This document shows positions 10,484 to 18,278 of a stretch of DNA of 64,000 nt, piece after piece. The notes below the pieces were generated by a model. The model was not told where the DNA came from, ran no database searches, and saw only the letters and a program-made list of their open reading frames with translations. Positions within the stretch are counted from its first letter, which is position 1. Every line of letters starts with the position of its first letter. Source of the stretch: Alicyclobacillus fructus (GTDB lineage Bacteria > Bacillota > Bacilli > Alicyclobacillales > Alicyclobacillaceae); NCBI RefSeq assembly GCF_017329605.1, contig NZ_JAFMTY010000001.1, positions 62,001 to 126,000 on the forward strand, given 5' to 3'. The position numbers and the translations under genes were made by a program.

Positions 10484-10664
10484 CGAAAGGGCGGGCTCGT
10501 CTCGCCCTCCATCCACGGAGCATTACGAGATTTTTACACGAATTTGCTTACCTTCGTCTGTATTTTTCGAGTAGAATAGAAGTGTCGCATCTTTGAGCAC
10601 GACACCGCGGGGACTCAATCGGTCGCATCGGAATCTCGGCTAGGCGGCGAAAGGGGAATGCCAC

Positions 10665-10904
10665 GTGGTCACTTGTCCGATCTGCAACGAACTGTTGCAG
10701 GAACTGACGTCTGTGCACTGCTTGACGCGCCACGGCATGACGAAGGAGAGCGTGATTGAACAATATGGAAAGCCCAAACGGCTCTTCCTCACGTTTGCTT
10801 CCAATCATGCCATCCAAACGCCGACCATAAGTCCGCGGGACTTTTTGAATTCTCAGCTGTTGACCGATCGGCTTCTGTCCAAAACACGAAAGTTTCATGT
10901 ATAG
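10665..10904 (+). CDS. small putative zinc-binding protein
   Basis: The product has 79 residues from GTG 10665, with AAGGGG about 8 bases upstream. The first 40 residues contain CPICNELLQELTSVHCLTRH followed by GMTKESVIEQYGKPKR. The CxxC and the H-C-H/RHGMT arrangement look like a single zinc finger with the HGMT-EY-G pattern seen in Ros/MucR-type fingers, but the family is not certain. The C-terminal half is basic, without a recognisable domain. A good terminator follows, so it is a single-gene unit between murF and the lipase gene. A small DNA-binding or regulatory role is only a guess. Confidence 0.65.
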   Translation: MVTCPICNELLQELTSVHCLTRHGMTKESVIEQYGKPKRLFLTFASNHAIQTPTISPRDFLNSQLLTDRLLSKTRKFHV

Positions 10905-10937
10905 ATGAGTTCGTCGCGGGATGGAGTCGCAGCGGAA

Positions 10938-10969
10938 GGCGGGCGCGCGGAGCGTGCCCGCCTTTGTTT
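10938..10969 (+). terminator. Rho-independent terminator after the small zinc-binding protein gene
   Basis: Stem GGCGGGC / GCCCGCC with an 11-base loop, then TTTGTTT, 34 bases after the stop codon. Confidence 0.8.
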
Positions 10970-11042
10970 GAGCCCGTCGAATTGTGGCAACAAATATACG
11001 GAGATCCTTGGCGAACGATCCGGCCTGCGGGCGGGACGGGTA

Positions 11043-11051
11043 TGGTATACT
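11043..11051 (+). promoter_or_regulatory. extended -10 promoter for the lipase-like gene
   Basis: TGG followed by TATACT (11046-11051) lies 32 bases before the ATG at 11084. No clear -35 is present at 16-18 bases. Confidence 0.45.
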
Positions 11052-11083
11052 GCAGGCGTCAGAGAAGGGAGGAGGCCAAGCGA

Positions 11084-12040
11084 ATGCGATCGCCGTCATT
11101 TTGGAAGCGACTCTTCGCGTTCACGGCCGCATCTGCGATGCTTGTCGTGCCCTTCCGCTTTCTGACGGTCAATGCCGTCGTTCGTGTGCCGGTCTCCAAG
11201 CCATCGGCATCCGTCTCGGCCATTTCGGATGTCACGGACGGGATCTATGACGGCGTTCTGATGAAGATGACCGATTTATCTTACGTCAACTTGGCAGACG
11301 AAGTCGGTCAGTCCTTCGACGAGATCGAGCAGGCGTCCTTGTCCGAAAAGGGACCGGACGCCCTGTTAGAGGAGATCCGCCGCGTGAACCGCATGGACTG
11401 GCACGAGCCGTATGATGAGGCCGTGGGGCAGTTCTTTTCTGACTTGCGGGGATGGCGCGTGCTGGCCGTCGACAACGAGGAAGCCGAGGCGGGATTTTAC
11501 GCGGTCGCTTATGCAAAGGGCGCAGACGTCGTCATTTCTTACCGCGGTACGACCAACAACGTGATGGATCTCGTGGCGGACGCGGGGATCTATTTGAGCG
11601 TTCCGAACGTGATTGACCAGCTCAAGCCCGCAAAATCGTTCTTTGAAGCGGCCTGTGCCAAAGCTTTGCAAACCGCAAACGCGAAAGAGGTGCACGTCAT
11701 CCTCACGGGACATTCGATGGGGGGCTGGCTCGCACAGTCCGTGTATCTCGAGGAGCGCAAGGTCGCCGGCCCGTGGGACATTTCCGGCGTGGTCGTGTTT
11801 AATTCCATCGGCACGGGATTTCAGCCCATGGCGCACGAGACTGTGCCTGTGAAGGACTACCATTTCGACGGCGACGTGTTCAGCCGCTTCGGCACTTCCC
11901 TCGGCGAAGTCATTGACGTGCCGAATCCGAATCCGGACGCCTCTGTGTATGACAAGCACCAAATGTACGAGTTTTACCACTACTTCTATCCCTACGCCGA
12001 AGGGACTTCCTCGTGGAACGGCCGAGGGGAGCGAGCCTGA
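11084..12040 (+). CDS. secreted or membrane-anchored lipase-like alpha/beta hydrolase
   Basis: The product has 318 residues from ATG 11084, with the strong SD AAGGGAGGAGG. The N-terminus MRSPSFWKRLFAFTAASAML has a basic start and a hydrophobic stretch (about 7-30), so it is exported or anchored. The hydrolase core shows YAKGADVVISYRGTTNNVMD near residue 145, where YRGT resembles the oxyanion-hole motif of class 3 lipases. HVILTGHSMGGWLA near 205 contains the GxSxG nucleophile elbow. Family assignment to lipase class 3 / DUF2974-like proteins rests on these motifs, and the natural ester substrate is unknown. It ends 7 bases before the convergent csaA stop. Confidence 0.75.
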   Translation: MRSPSFWKRLFAFTAASAMLVVPFRFLTVNAVVRVPVSKPSASVSAISDVTDGIYDGVLMKMTDLSYVNLADEVGQSFDEIEQASLSEKGPDALLEEIRRVNRMDWHEPYDEAVGQFFSDLRGWRVLAVDNEEAEAGFYAVAYAKGADVVISYRGTTNNVMDLVADAGIYLSVPNVIDQLKPAKSFFEAACAKALQTANAKEVHVILTGHSMGGWLAQSVYLEERKVAGPWDISGVVVFNSIGTGFQPMAHETVPVKDYHFDGDVFSRFGTSLGEVIDVPNPNPDASVYDKHQMYEFYHYFYPYAEGTSSWNGRGERA

Positions 12041-12047
12041 CGCCCGC

Positions 12048-12377
12048 TCATCCAATCGGGGTGCCGTTTTGCACAGGCGCGTCGGGCCCGATCAGGACCA
12101 CGTCGCCTTCTTCGGGCAACCCCCCGAGCACCAGCACCTCAGACGAAAATCCAGCGATCCGGCGAGGCGGAAAATTGGTCACGGCTACGACTTGCCGGCC
12201 CAGGAGATCTTCGGGCCGATATCGCCGCGTGATTTGCGCGCTCGACGAGCGCACCCCGAGTGGACCAAAGTCGATCCACAGTTTGATGGCTGGTTTGCGC
12301 GCTTCCGGAAACGGTTCCGCCCGGACGACCGTACCAATCCGTATGTCGAGTTTCTGAAAATCCTCGATCTGCGCCAC
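12048..12377 (-). CDS. csaA: CsaA-type tRNA-binding-domain chaperone
   Basis: The product has 109 residues from GTG 12377; GGAGG lies about 10 bases upstream, and the length matches CsaA (about 110). The protein begins [20 protein letters not shown] and contains [29 protein letters not shown] and [15 protein letters not shown]. These are near-diagnostic for CsaA, a homodimeric OB-fold (EMAP/Trbp111-like) protein that binds unfolded polypeptides and was linked to Sec-dependent export in Bacillus. It is convergent with the lipase gene and divergent from the NRAMP transporter. The upstream open frame to 12506 lacks family similarity. Confidence 0.93.
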   Translation of the reverse strand: MAQIEDFQKLDIRIGTVVRAEPFPEARKPAIKLWIDFGPLGVRSSSAQITRRYRPEDLLGRQVVAVTNFPPRRIAGFSSEVLVLGGLPEEGDVVLIGPDAPVQNGTPIG

Positions 12378-12520
12378 GTACAACGCACCTCCGCAAATGT
12401 TGACCATTGCAATCAGGTTTTCAATTCGGTTAGACTCACAATAGGAATGAGATTGGGCAAACTCCGTCCATCCCGTATGATACCGGCGGCGAGATGGCGT
12501 TTGCAACGAGAGGAATGGAC

Positions 12521-13789
12521 ATGAACGCGATGGGACAGACGGACGTGATGCAGGCGGAGGCGCGCCGAACGGCGCGCGGTTTTGTGTGGCGGCTGTTGGC
12601 GACCTTGGGGCCTGGCGTGATCGTCATGTTGGCCAATACGGACGCGGGTTGTATCATCACGGCCGCGCAGTCGGGGGCGCTGTGGGGCTACGCGATGGTT
12701 CTGCCCCAGTTGGTCCTGATTCCGATTGTGTATCTTGTACAGGAGATCACGGTGCGCCTCGGGCTGGTGACTGGGCGAGGCCACGGCGAACTGATTCGCC
12801 AGCACTTTGGCCGCGGCTGGGGGTGGATCTCCGTTTCCACACTGTTTTTATCCGCAATCGGCGCGCTCGTCACGGAATTCGCGGGCATCGCCGGTGTGGG
12901 CGAGTTGTTTGGCATCTCGCCGTACTACACGGTGTCGACAGCCACGGTCTTGCTGATTGCTCTCGCGCTGACGGGCAGTTACAAGCGCGTGGAGCGCGTC
13001 GGGATCGCGATGGGGCTGTTTGAGTTGGCGCTTGTGCCAGGCGCGTTGCTGGCCCATCCGTCGTGGCAGCAGTTGTTGCGCGGCCTGGCGACGGTGCCAT
13101 TGAATCATCCCAGTTACGTGTACCTGCTTGCCGCGAACGTCGGCGCCGTGATCATGCCGTGGATGATCTTTTACCAGCAGTCTGCCGTGGTCGACCGCAA
13201 GTTGACCTTGCGCGATCTTCGTTTTGCGCGATGGGACACCTTCCTCGGATCCATCCTCACGCAGGTCATCATGATCGCGGTGGTGGTCATGATCGCGGCG
13301 ACGGTGGGACGCACGCGCCCGAACACCGCGCTTGAGACGGTCGGCGACATCGCGCAGGGGTTGACGCCGTTTCTCGGCGCCACGGCCGCGAAGATCATCT
13401 TCGGCCTCGGCATGCTCGGCGCAAGCTTCGTGGCGGCGCTCGTGGTTTCGCTCGCGGGCGCGTGGGGCATCGGCGAGGTCACGGGCATTCGCCACAGCCT
13501 GAACACGCGGTGGAAGGACGCGAAGGTTTTCTACACGGTCTACAGCTTGGCGCACATCGGTGGGGCACTGCTCGTGTTCAGCGGGCTGAACCTGATCAAC
13601 CTCTCGGTGGACACGGAAGTCATGAACTCCCTGCTGTTGCCCATTGTGCTCGGCTTTCTCCTGATGCTGGAGCGACGAGCCCTGCCGCCGGAATATCGCA
13701 TGCGCGGGGCGTATCGCTGGCTGGTCACGGGATTGTCGCTCATCGTCATGGGGTTTGGCGTGTACATGGGCCTGCAGCTCGTCATCTGA
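12521..13789 (+). CDS. NRAMP-family divalent metal transporter with divergent metal-site motifs
   Basis: The product has 422 residues from ATG 12521 (GAGAGG about 7 bases upstream; ATGs at 12494 and 12515 are in frame but worse placed). About eleven hydrophobic segments are visible. The first begins [20 protein letters not shown]: the canonical NRAMP motif D-P-G-N appears as D41-A-G-C44. In the sixth segment the canonical A-x-x-M-P-H appears as [12 protein letters not shown], so Met-Pro is kept and His becomes Trp. These positions coordinate Mn/Fe and help proton coupling in canonical NRAMPs. The protein is probably a metal-cation transporter of an NRAMP-related branch. Substrate (Mn, Mg or another ion) cannot be decided from sequence alone. 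Confidence 0.8.
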   Translation: MNAMGQTDVMQAEARRTARGFVWRLLATLGPGVIVMLANTDAGCIITAAQSGALWGYAMVLPQLVLIPIVYLVQEITVRLGLVTGRGHGELIRQHFGRGWGWISVSTLFLSAIGALVTEFAGIAGVGELFGISPYYTVSTATVLLIALALTGSYKRVERVGIAMGLFELALVPGALLAHPSWQQLLRGLATVPLNHPSYVYLLAANVGAVIMPWMIFYQQSAVVDRKLTLRDLRFARWDTFLGSILTQVIMIAVVVMIAATVGRTRPNTALETVGDIAQGLTPFLGATAAKIIFGLGMLGASFVAALVVSLAGAWGIGEVTGIRHSLNTRWKDAKVFYTVYSLAHIGGALLVFSGLNLINLSVDTEVMNSLLLPIVLGFLLMLERRALPPEYRMRGAYRWLVTGLSLIVMGFGVYMGLQLVI

Positions 13790-13793
13790 CGGC

Positions 13794-13812
13794 GCAGGCC
13801 CGTGCCTGTTTT
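13794..13812 (+). terminator. short terminator after the NRAMP-type gene
   Basis: CAGGC / GCCTG with a 4-base loop and TTTT, extended by one G-T pair. The stem is short, so efficiency is uncertain. Confidence 0.5.
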
Positions 13813-13817
13813 CTGGA

Positions 13818-15083
13818 TTAGAGAATGGCGCCCTGACGGCGCAACTCGGCGCGCACCGATGCCGCCGCAGGCGGGTCGCCAAAGCACGCCTGCAAGGCCG
13901 CAGCGACGCCCGCAGCGTGGCCCGTCGCGAGGGCCGTCCCCATGACGCGGGCAGACGCGAAGGCCGTCGGATCGCAGTCGATCACGCGCCCCGCGCACCA
14001 CAGGTTGGCGCGGTCCCGGGCTTTGAGCGATCGCAGCGGGATTTCGTAGTAGGCGCGATCGCGAATGTGTTGATAGCGCGGAGGTTCGCCCGGCTGATGG
14101 ACCTCGACCGGCCACCCCCCTCGGGCGATGGCGTCTTGAAATCGCGCGGCATTCAACACTTCTTCTCCGGTCAATCTGTACTCCCCGTCGATGTGGCGCG
14201 TCTCGCGCACCCCGATACTCGGGCCAGTCGCCACAAGATACGCGTCCTTGAACCCTGGAACGTGTTGCCGGAACGCCTCGAGATAAGCCCACGCCTGGCG
14301 GCGCGCCGACATCTCCGCCCGAGTGAGGCTTTCGCTGTCGAGTCCGTTGACCGCCTCGTCCGCGAACAGGGCGAGCACGTTCTGCGATCCCGGCAGTCGC
14401 ACGACCATGCCCCTGTCCTTGGTGAGCACGGTGTCGCCCTGGCGCTTGGCCTGCCACACGGCCGCCGTGAACTGATGCCGGTGAAGCTGCACGTCCGGGG
14501 AGACGCCGCCGAACTGCATGACGAGCGTCCCGGCCTGCACGCGGCCTTCTTCATCCCCGTACCGCACGCCGTTTCCGCTCATGAAGGCGAGATCGGCTTC
14601 TCCGCTGGCGTCGACGAACGCGGCGCCCTCCACGGAAAACACCCCACCGTGGTGAAAGCAGTGGATGGCCCGAATGCGATCGCGCTCGACATCGCAGCCA
14701 ATCACCGTCGTGTGCAGGCGCGCATCGACGCCTGCCTCAAGAATCAGTTGATCCAGCGCAAATTTTGTCCCTTCAGCGTCCAGAGGGACGATCACGTTCC
14801 CCGATCCGGGATTGCGAAGGGGACCGTAGTATTTTCCGATCTCGTCCAGTTTCTCAAGAAGCCGCTGACCCACGCCGCCGACGACCTGCTCAAGTGGCTC
14901 TCGCTGCGCGAATAAACCGCAGATGGTCAGCACCGAGGCATGTGTGGCAGCTCCGCCAAAGTACGGGTTTCGCTCCACGATGAGCGTTTTCGCGCCGAGA
15001 TTGGCAGCGCCGACCGCGGCAGCGACGCCGGCGGTGCCGCCTCCGACGACCACCACGTCGTATCGCAAACTCTCCTGGCTCAC
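13818..15083 (-). CDS. FAD-dependent oxidoreductase
   Basis: The product has 421 residues from GTG 15083, with AGGAGG 8 bases upstream. The N-terminus YDVVVVGGGTAGVAAAVGAA is a dinucleotide-binding fold, followed by VERNPYFGGAATHASV (FAD ribose contact and covering loop). The C-terminal NLWCAGRVIDCDPTAFASAR and TGHAAGVAAALQ match the FAD-dependent oxidoreductase family (FAD_oxidored, PF12831-like). Members include uncharacterised enzymes reducing or oxidising small metabolites; the substrate is unknown. Neighbours give no pathway hint: it stands alone between the NRAMP-type gene and a divergent NTPase gene. Confidence 0.8.
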   Translation of the reverse strand: MSQESLRYDVVVVGGGTAGVAAAVGAANLGAKTLIVERNPYFGGAATHASVLTICGLFAQREPLEQVVGGVGQRLLEKLDEIGKYYGPLRNPGSGNVIVPLDAEGTKFALDQLILEAGVDARLHTTVIGCDVERDRIRAIHCFHHGGVFSVEGAAFVDASGEADLAFMSGNGVRYGDEEGRVQAGTLVMQFGGVSPDVQLHRHQFTAAVWQAKRQGDTVLTKDRGMVVRLPGSQNVLALFADEAVNGLDSESLTRAEMSARRQAWAYLEAFRQHVPGFKDAYLVATGPSIGVRETRHIDGEYRLTGEEVLNAARFQDAIARGGWPVEVHQPGEPPRYQHIRDRAYYEIPLRSLKARDRANLWCAGRVIDCDPTAFASARVMGTALATGHAAGVAAALQACFGDPPAAASVRAELRRQGAIL

Positions 15084-15225
15084 CTTTCAACCTCCTGGCC
15101 CTGTCCACAACGCATGTCTATCATACAACAACGTCCTAGTCGCGAATATGGGAGATTCGGTCGCACCTTGTCGATCGCGGCGCGCAAAACGTCTACAATG
15201 AGGGCGGGCAGGTGACGAGTGGAAG

Positions 15226-15774
15226 ATGAGGAACGATGCGACCCTTCGAGTGGCACTTGGATCGCGCAATCGCGCGAAGCGGCTGGCCGTGGAGCGCGCC
15301 CTTTCCGCGTTTGGCATTTCCTATGATATCGAGAGCGTGGAGGTGCCGTCCGGCGTCCGTGCACAGCCTCTGTCGGACCTGGAGACAAGACAAGGGGCCA
15401 TCGAGCGTGCGCGGCGCGCGCGCCTTCACACGGGCGCTCATCTCGGCATTGGACTGGAGGGCGGTGTCGAAGAGACCGAACACGGAATGTTGCTCGTGAA
15501 TTGGGCGGCGGTGACGCACGGAGACGGGGAGATCGCGATAGGCGGCGGGTTGCGAATGATGCTGCCGGACGAGATCGCCGAAGGCATTCGGGCAGGAAGG
15601 GAGTTGGGCGACGTCATGGACGCGTGGGCGGGGAGAACCGGGCTGCGGCATGGGGACGGAGCCATCGGCGTTCTGACCGGCGGCCGCATCACGCGAGCCG
15701 ACATGTTTCGGGACGCGCTCATCTGCGCGCTTTCGGCCGTTCTGCGCGGCGAATGCCGCCCATGCGATCCCTGA
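15226..15774 (+). CDS. non-canonical purine NTP phosphatase (DUF84, inosine/xanthosine triphosphatase)
   Basis: The product has 182 residues from ATG 15226. The opening LRVALGSRNRAKRLAVERAL matches the substrate-binding SxNxxK-like element of the Maf/HAM1/DUF84 superfamily. VPSGVRAQPLSDLETRQGAI and GIGLEGGVEE are DUF84 (YjjX-like) signatures, and GRITRADMFRDALICAL closes the fold. The enzyme would hydrolyse ITP/XTP and oxidised purine nucleotides, keeping the nucleotide pool clean. It is a single gene with a weak SD (GTGGAAG). It is convergent with glnA, with a hairpin in the 59-base gap. Confidence 0.82.
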   Translation: MRNDATLRVALGSRNRAKRLAVERALSAFGISYDIESVEVPSGVRAQPLSDLETRQGAIERARRARLHTGAHLGIGLEGGVEETEHGMLLVNWAAVTHGDGEIAIGGGLRMMLPDEIAEGIRAGRELGDVMDAWAGRTGLRHGDGAIGVLTGGRITRADMFRDALICALSAVLRGECRPCDP

Positions 15775-15794
15775 GTACGAGTCATACAAGGCAA

Positions 15795-15825
15795 GAGGCC
15801 GCGCACCCGATGGGAGCGCGGCCTC
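15795..15825 (-). terminator. terminator between the DUF84 NTPase gene and glnA
   Basis: A 10-base-pair stem GAGGCCGCGC / GCGCGGCCTC has an 11-base loop. On the minus strand, as the end of glnA, it is followed by TTGCCTTGT, a T-rich but imperfect tract. On the plus strand there is no T-run. Confidence 0.65.
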
Positions 15826-15833
15826 GTCGAAGC

Positions 15834-17255
15834 TCACAGATCGAAGTACAGCGAGAATTCGTAGGGATGCGGGCGCAGGTGCAACGGCGCGAGCTCGTTG
15901 TTGCGCTTGAAGTCGATCCAGTTGCGGATGAAGTCCTTCGTGAACACGCCGCCTTCGAGCAAGAACTCGTGGTCCTCGTCGAGCGCGTCCAGCACCTCAC
16001 CGAGCGATCCGGGAACGCTCTTGATTTGCGCCTTTTCTTCGGCGCTCAGCTCGTAAATGTTCTTGTTGATGGGGCCAAACCCGAGTTCGGTCGGGTCGAG
16101 CTTGCGGCGGATGCCATCCAAGCCCGCCATGAGCATAGCCGCGAACGCGAGATACGGGTTCGCCGTGCAGTCGGGCGTGCGGAACTCAATGCGCGCCGTC
16201 TTTGGCGACACGACTGCCACCGGCACACGGATAGCCGCGCTGCGGTTGCCGCGCGAAAAGACCAGATTGACCGGCGCTTCGTAGCCAGGCACCAACCGCT
16301 TGTACGAATTCGTGCTCGGATTGGAAAACGCCAGAATGGCCGGTGCGTGGTACAGAATGCCCGCGATGTACTGCAGCGCTAGCTCGCTCAGGTTGGCGTA
16401 GCCGCCCTCGCGGTAAAACAGGGGCTCGTCGCCGTTGAACAGGCTCTGATGCACGTGCATGCCCGAACCGTTATCCCCGAAGATCGGCTTCGGCATGAAG
16501 GTCGCCGTCTTGCCATGGCGGCGGGCGACGTTCCGCACGATGTACTTGTACGTCATCACCGTGTCCGCGGTGCGGGTGAGGGTGCCGAAACGGAAGTTGA
16601 TCTCCGCTTGGCCCGCTGTGGCCACCTCATGGTGATGCCGCTCGACGCGGATGCCTGCCTTCATCAGTTCCAGCACCATCTCGGTGCGGATGTCCTGTTG
16701 GGTATCGGTCGGCGCGACTGGAAAATAGCCACTCTTATTCTTCACATGGTAGCCGAGGTTTTTTACACCCGTACCGGTGTTCCAGACCGCTTCTTCCGAG
16801 TCGATGGCGTAGAAGGCACCGCTCTGGGTGGAGTCGAACCGGACGTCGTCGAAGATGAAGAACTCCAGTTCCGGCCCAAAATAAGCGGTCGTCGCAATGC
16901 CCGTCGACTTGAGGTATTGCTCCGCCTTCTCGGCGATATATCGCGGGTCTCGCTCATAGCGATTGCCGCTCGGCTCGTATACGTTGCACGTGACGGCGAG
17001 TGTCGGAACTTCCGTAAACGGATCCAGAAACGCCGTTTCCAGGACTGGACGCATCACCATATCGCTCTCTTCGATGCCCCGAAAACCCGGAACGCTGGAG
17101 CCGTCGAATGCGACGCCCTTTTCCAAGACCTCTTCGTCGATCTCGGCGGCAGGCACCGTCACGTGGTGCTGGCGCCCCGGGACGTCCACGATGCGAAAAT
17201 CAACCATCTGAACTTCGTGTTGCTTCATCAATTCGAGAATATCGCGCGGCGTCAA
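15834..17255 (-). CDS. glnA: glutamine synthetase, GSI-beta type
   Basis: The product has 473 residues. Signatures include FDGSSVPGFRGIEESDM near residue 50, YFGPELEFFIFD near 125, NGSGMHVHQSLF near 265, and NSYKRLVPGYEAPVNLVFSR near 325. Length, the extra segment around residues 138-160, and NKNIYELSAEE near 398 follow the beta-type (E. coli/cyanobacterial) enzyme rather than the 444-residue alpha type of Bacillus. The Tyr of NKNIYEL aligns with the adenylylation site of enteric GS. It makes glutamine from glutamate, ammonia and ATP. A sigma-A promoter and a perfect GlnR/TnrA box lie upstream, so control by nitrogen status is likely. No glnR, glnE or glnB is in the window. Confidence 0.95.
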   Translation of the reverse strand: MTPRDILELMKQHEVQMVDFRIVDVPGRQHHVTVPAAEIDEEVLEKGVAFDGSSVPGFRGIEESDMVMRPVLETAFLDPFTEVPTLAVTCNVYEPSGNRYERDPRYIAEKAEQYLKSTGIATTAYFGPELEFFIFDDVRFDSTQSGAFYAIDSEEAVWNTGTGVKNLGYHVKNKSGYFPVAPTDTQQDIRTEMVLELMKAGIRVERHHHEVATAGQAEINFRFGTLTRTADTVMTYKYIVRNVARRHGKTATFMPKPIFGDNGSGMHVHQSLFNGDEPLFYREGGYANLSELALQYIAGILYHAPAILAFSNPSTNSYKRLVPGYEAPVNLVFSRGNRSAAIRVPVAVVSPKTARIEFRTPDCTANPYLAFAAMLMAGLDGIRRKLDPTELGFGPINKNIYELSAEEKAQIKSVPGSLGEVLDALDEDHEFLLEGGVFTKDFIRNWIDFKRNNELAPLHLRPHPYEFSLYFDL

Positions 17256-17293
17256 GTTCGATTCCTCCCACTGTGCAGCGCTGAACTGCGCTC

Positions 17294-17323
17294 ATTATAG
17301 GAGTGGTATCCAGCCAACGTCAA
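17294..17323 (-). promoter_or_regulatory. sigma-A promoter of glnA
   Basis: On the minus strand TTGACG (17323-17318) and TATAAT (17299-17294) are separated by 18 bases. The -10 ends about 38 bases before the glnA start. Confidence 0.8.
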
Positions 17324-17330
17324 TGCTTTA

Positions 17331-17347
17331 TGTCAGGATATCTAACA
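17331..17347. promoter_or_regulatory. GlnR/TnrA operator upstream of glnA
   Basis: TGTCAGGATATCTAACA matches the Bacillus GlnR/TnrA consensus TGTNA-N7-TNACA at every fixed position on either strand. It begins 8 bases upstream of the glnA -35. Placement suits a repressor or an upstream-bound activator. Confidence 0.85.
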
Positions 17348-17525
17348 TAACGCGCGAATTTGTCACACGCCGTCGCGGGAGGACGGATGGCACCGATCAT
17401 CGTCGATTTTGAGGTTTTTTTGAGATTGAGCAAAGTATAGTCGTATATCGGGCTCATTTTTGGTTTACCATTCTTGCAACCGTGGACAAGCACGTTGTCG
17501 CCGCGGGTTATGGGGGAATTCCGAG

Positions 17526-18278
17526 ATGAAACCGACCGCAATCATCCTGGCGGCTGGTGTGTCGCGCCGCATGCGCCCGCTGACCGACGATCGTCCCAAG
17601 TGCCTGTTGCCCGTCGGGCCAAAAGCGGTCCTCGACTGGCAGTTTGAGGCGCTCGCCAAAAACGACGTGCGGGACGTCATCATGGTCGTGGGCTACCGCA
17701 AAGAGATGATTCACGATTACGTCCAGACTCATTATCCGTCGTTCCACGTCCGGTTTATCGAAAATCCCGCGTACGACTCGACCAATACGCTGTTCTCGCT
17801 CAGCCACGCGCTGCGCGAATGGCGCGGCGATTTCTTCTATATGAACGCAGACGTGGTCTACGACGCGCGCATTCTGGAGCGCCTCGCGCCCGGAAAAGAG
17901 GGCGGGTACCTCGCCGTGGACAAAAAGCAATGCCGCGACGAAGAGGTGAAGGTCGAGGTCCGTTCGGGCCAGATTGTAGCGATTGGAAAACATTTGGATC
18001 CCGCCGTCTGCGATGGCGAATTCATTGGCGTGGCGAAATTCGCAGGTCAGTTTGCCGAACGGTTTCGCCAAGAGGTGCTGGATTTGGCGACGCCGGGCAA
18101 CGAGATGCAGTTTTTCGAGTTTGCGCTGGACCATCTCAAGGACAAATCAGGGCTCGTCGCGATCGACGTGACGGGGCTTCCTTGTGTTGAAATTGACTTT
18201 CCTGAGGACTATCAGTACGCGCTGGAAAGCGTGGTGCCTCGACTGCTCGCCGCACAAGGGGCGGAGCGGGATGTCTGA
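17526..18278 (+). CDS. sugar-nucleotide / CTP-type nucleotidyltransferase
   Basis: The product has 250 residues from ATG 17526 (GGGGGA 8 bases upstream). The N-terminus TAIILAAGVSRRMRPLTDDR continues with PKCLLPVGPKAVLDWQ. This is the nucleotide-binding signature of the NTP_transferase family, including LicC-like phosphocholine cytidylyltransferases. FYMNADVVYDARIL near residue 105 gives the metal-binding Asp, and GLPCVEIDFPEDYQYAL near the C-terminus is typical of LicC-like members. It is translationally coupled (8-base overlap) to a CDP-alcohol phosphotransferase. It probably makes the CDP-activated alcohol that the neighbour uses. The alcohol (choline, inositol, glycerol or other) cannot be told from sequence. 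Confidence 0.8.
   Translation: MKPTAIILAAGVSRRMRPLTDDRPKCLLPVGPKAVLDWQFEALAKNDVRDVIMVVGYRKEMIHDYVQTHYPSFHVRFIENPAYDSTNTLFSLSHALREWRGDFFYMNADVVYDARILERLAPGKEGGYLAVDKKQCRDEEVKVEVRSGQIVAIGKHLDPAVCDGEFIGVAKFAGQFAERFRQEVLDLATPGNEMQFFEFALDHLKDKSGLVAIDVTGLPCVEIDFPEDYQYALESVVPRLLAAQGAERDV

Noticed and set aside
10488-10508. Terminator after murF
   Set aside because: The AGGGCG / CGCCCT hairpin is short and lacks a T-run.
15834-17255. Long open frames antisense to glnA and many other genes
   Set aside because: High GC and codon bias create long shadow frames. They lack SD sequences and any recognisable protein motif, while the opposite strand encodes a clear enzyme.
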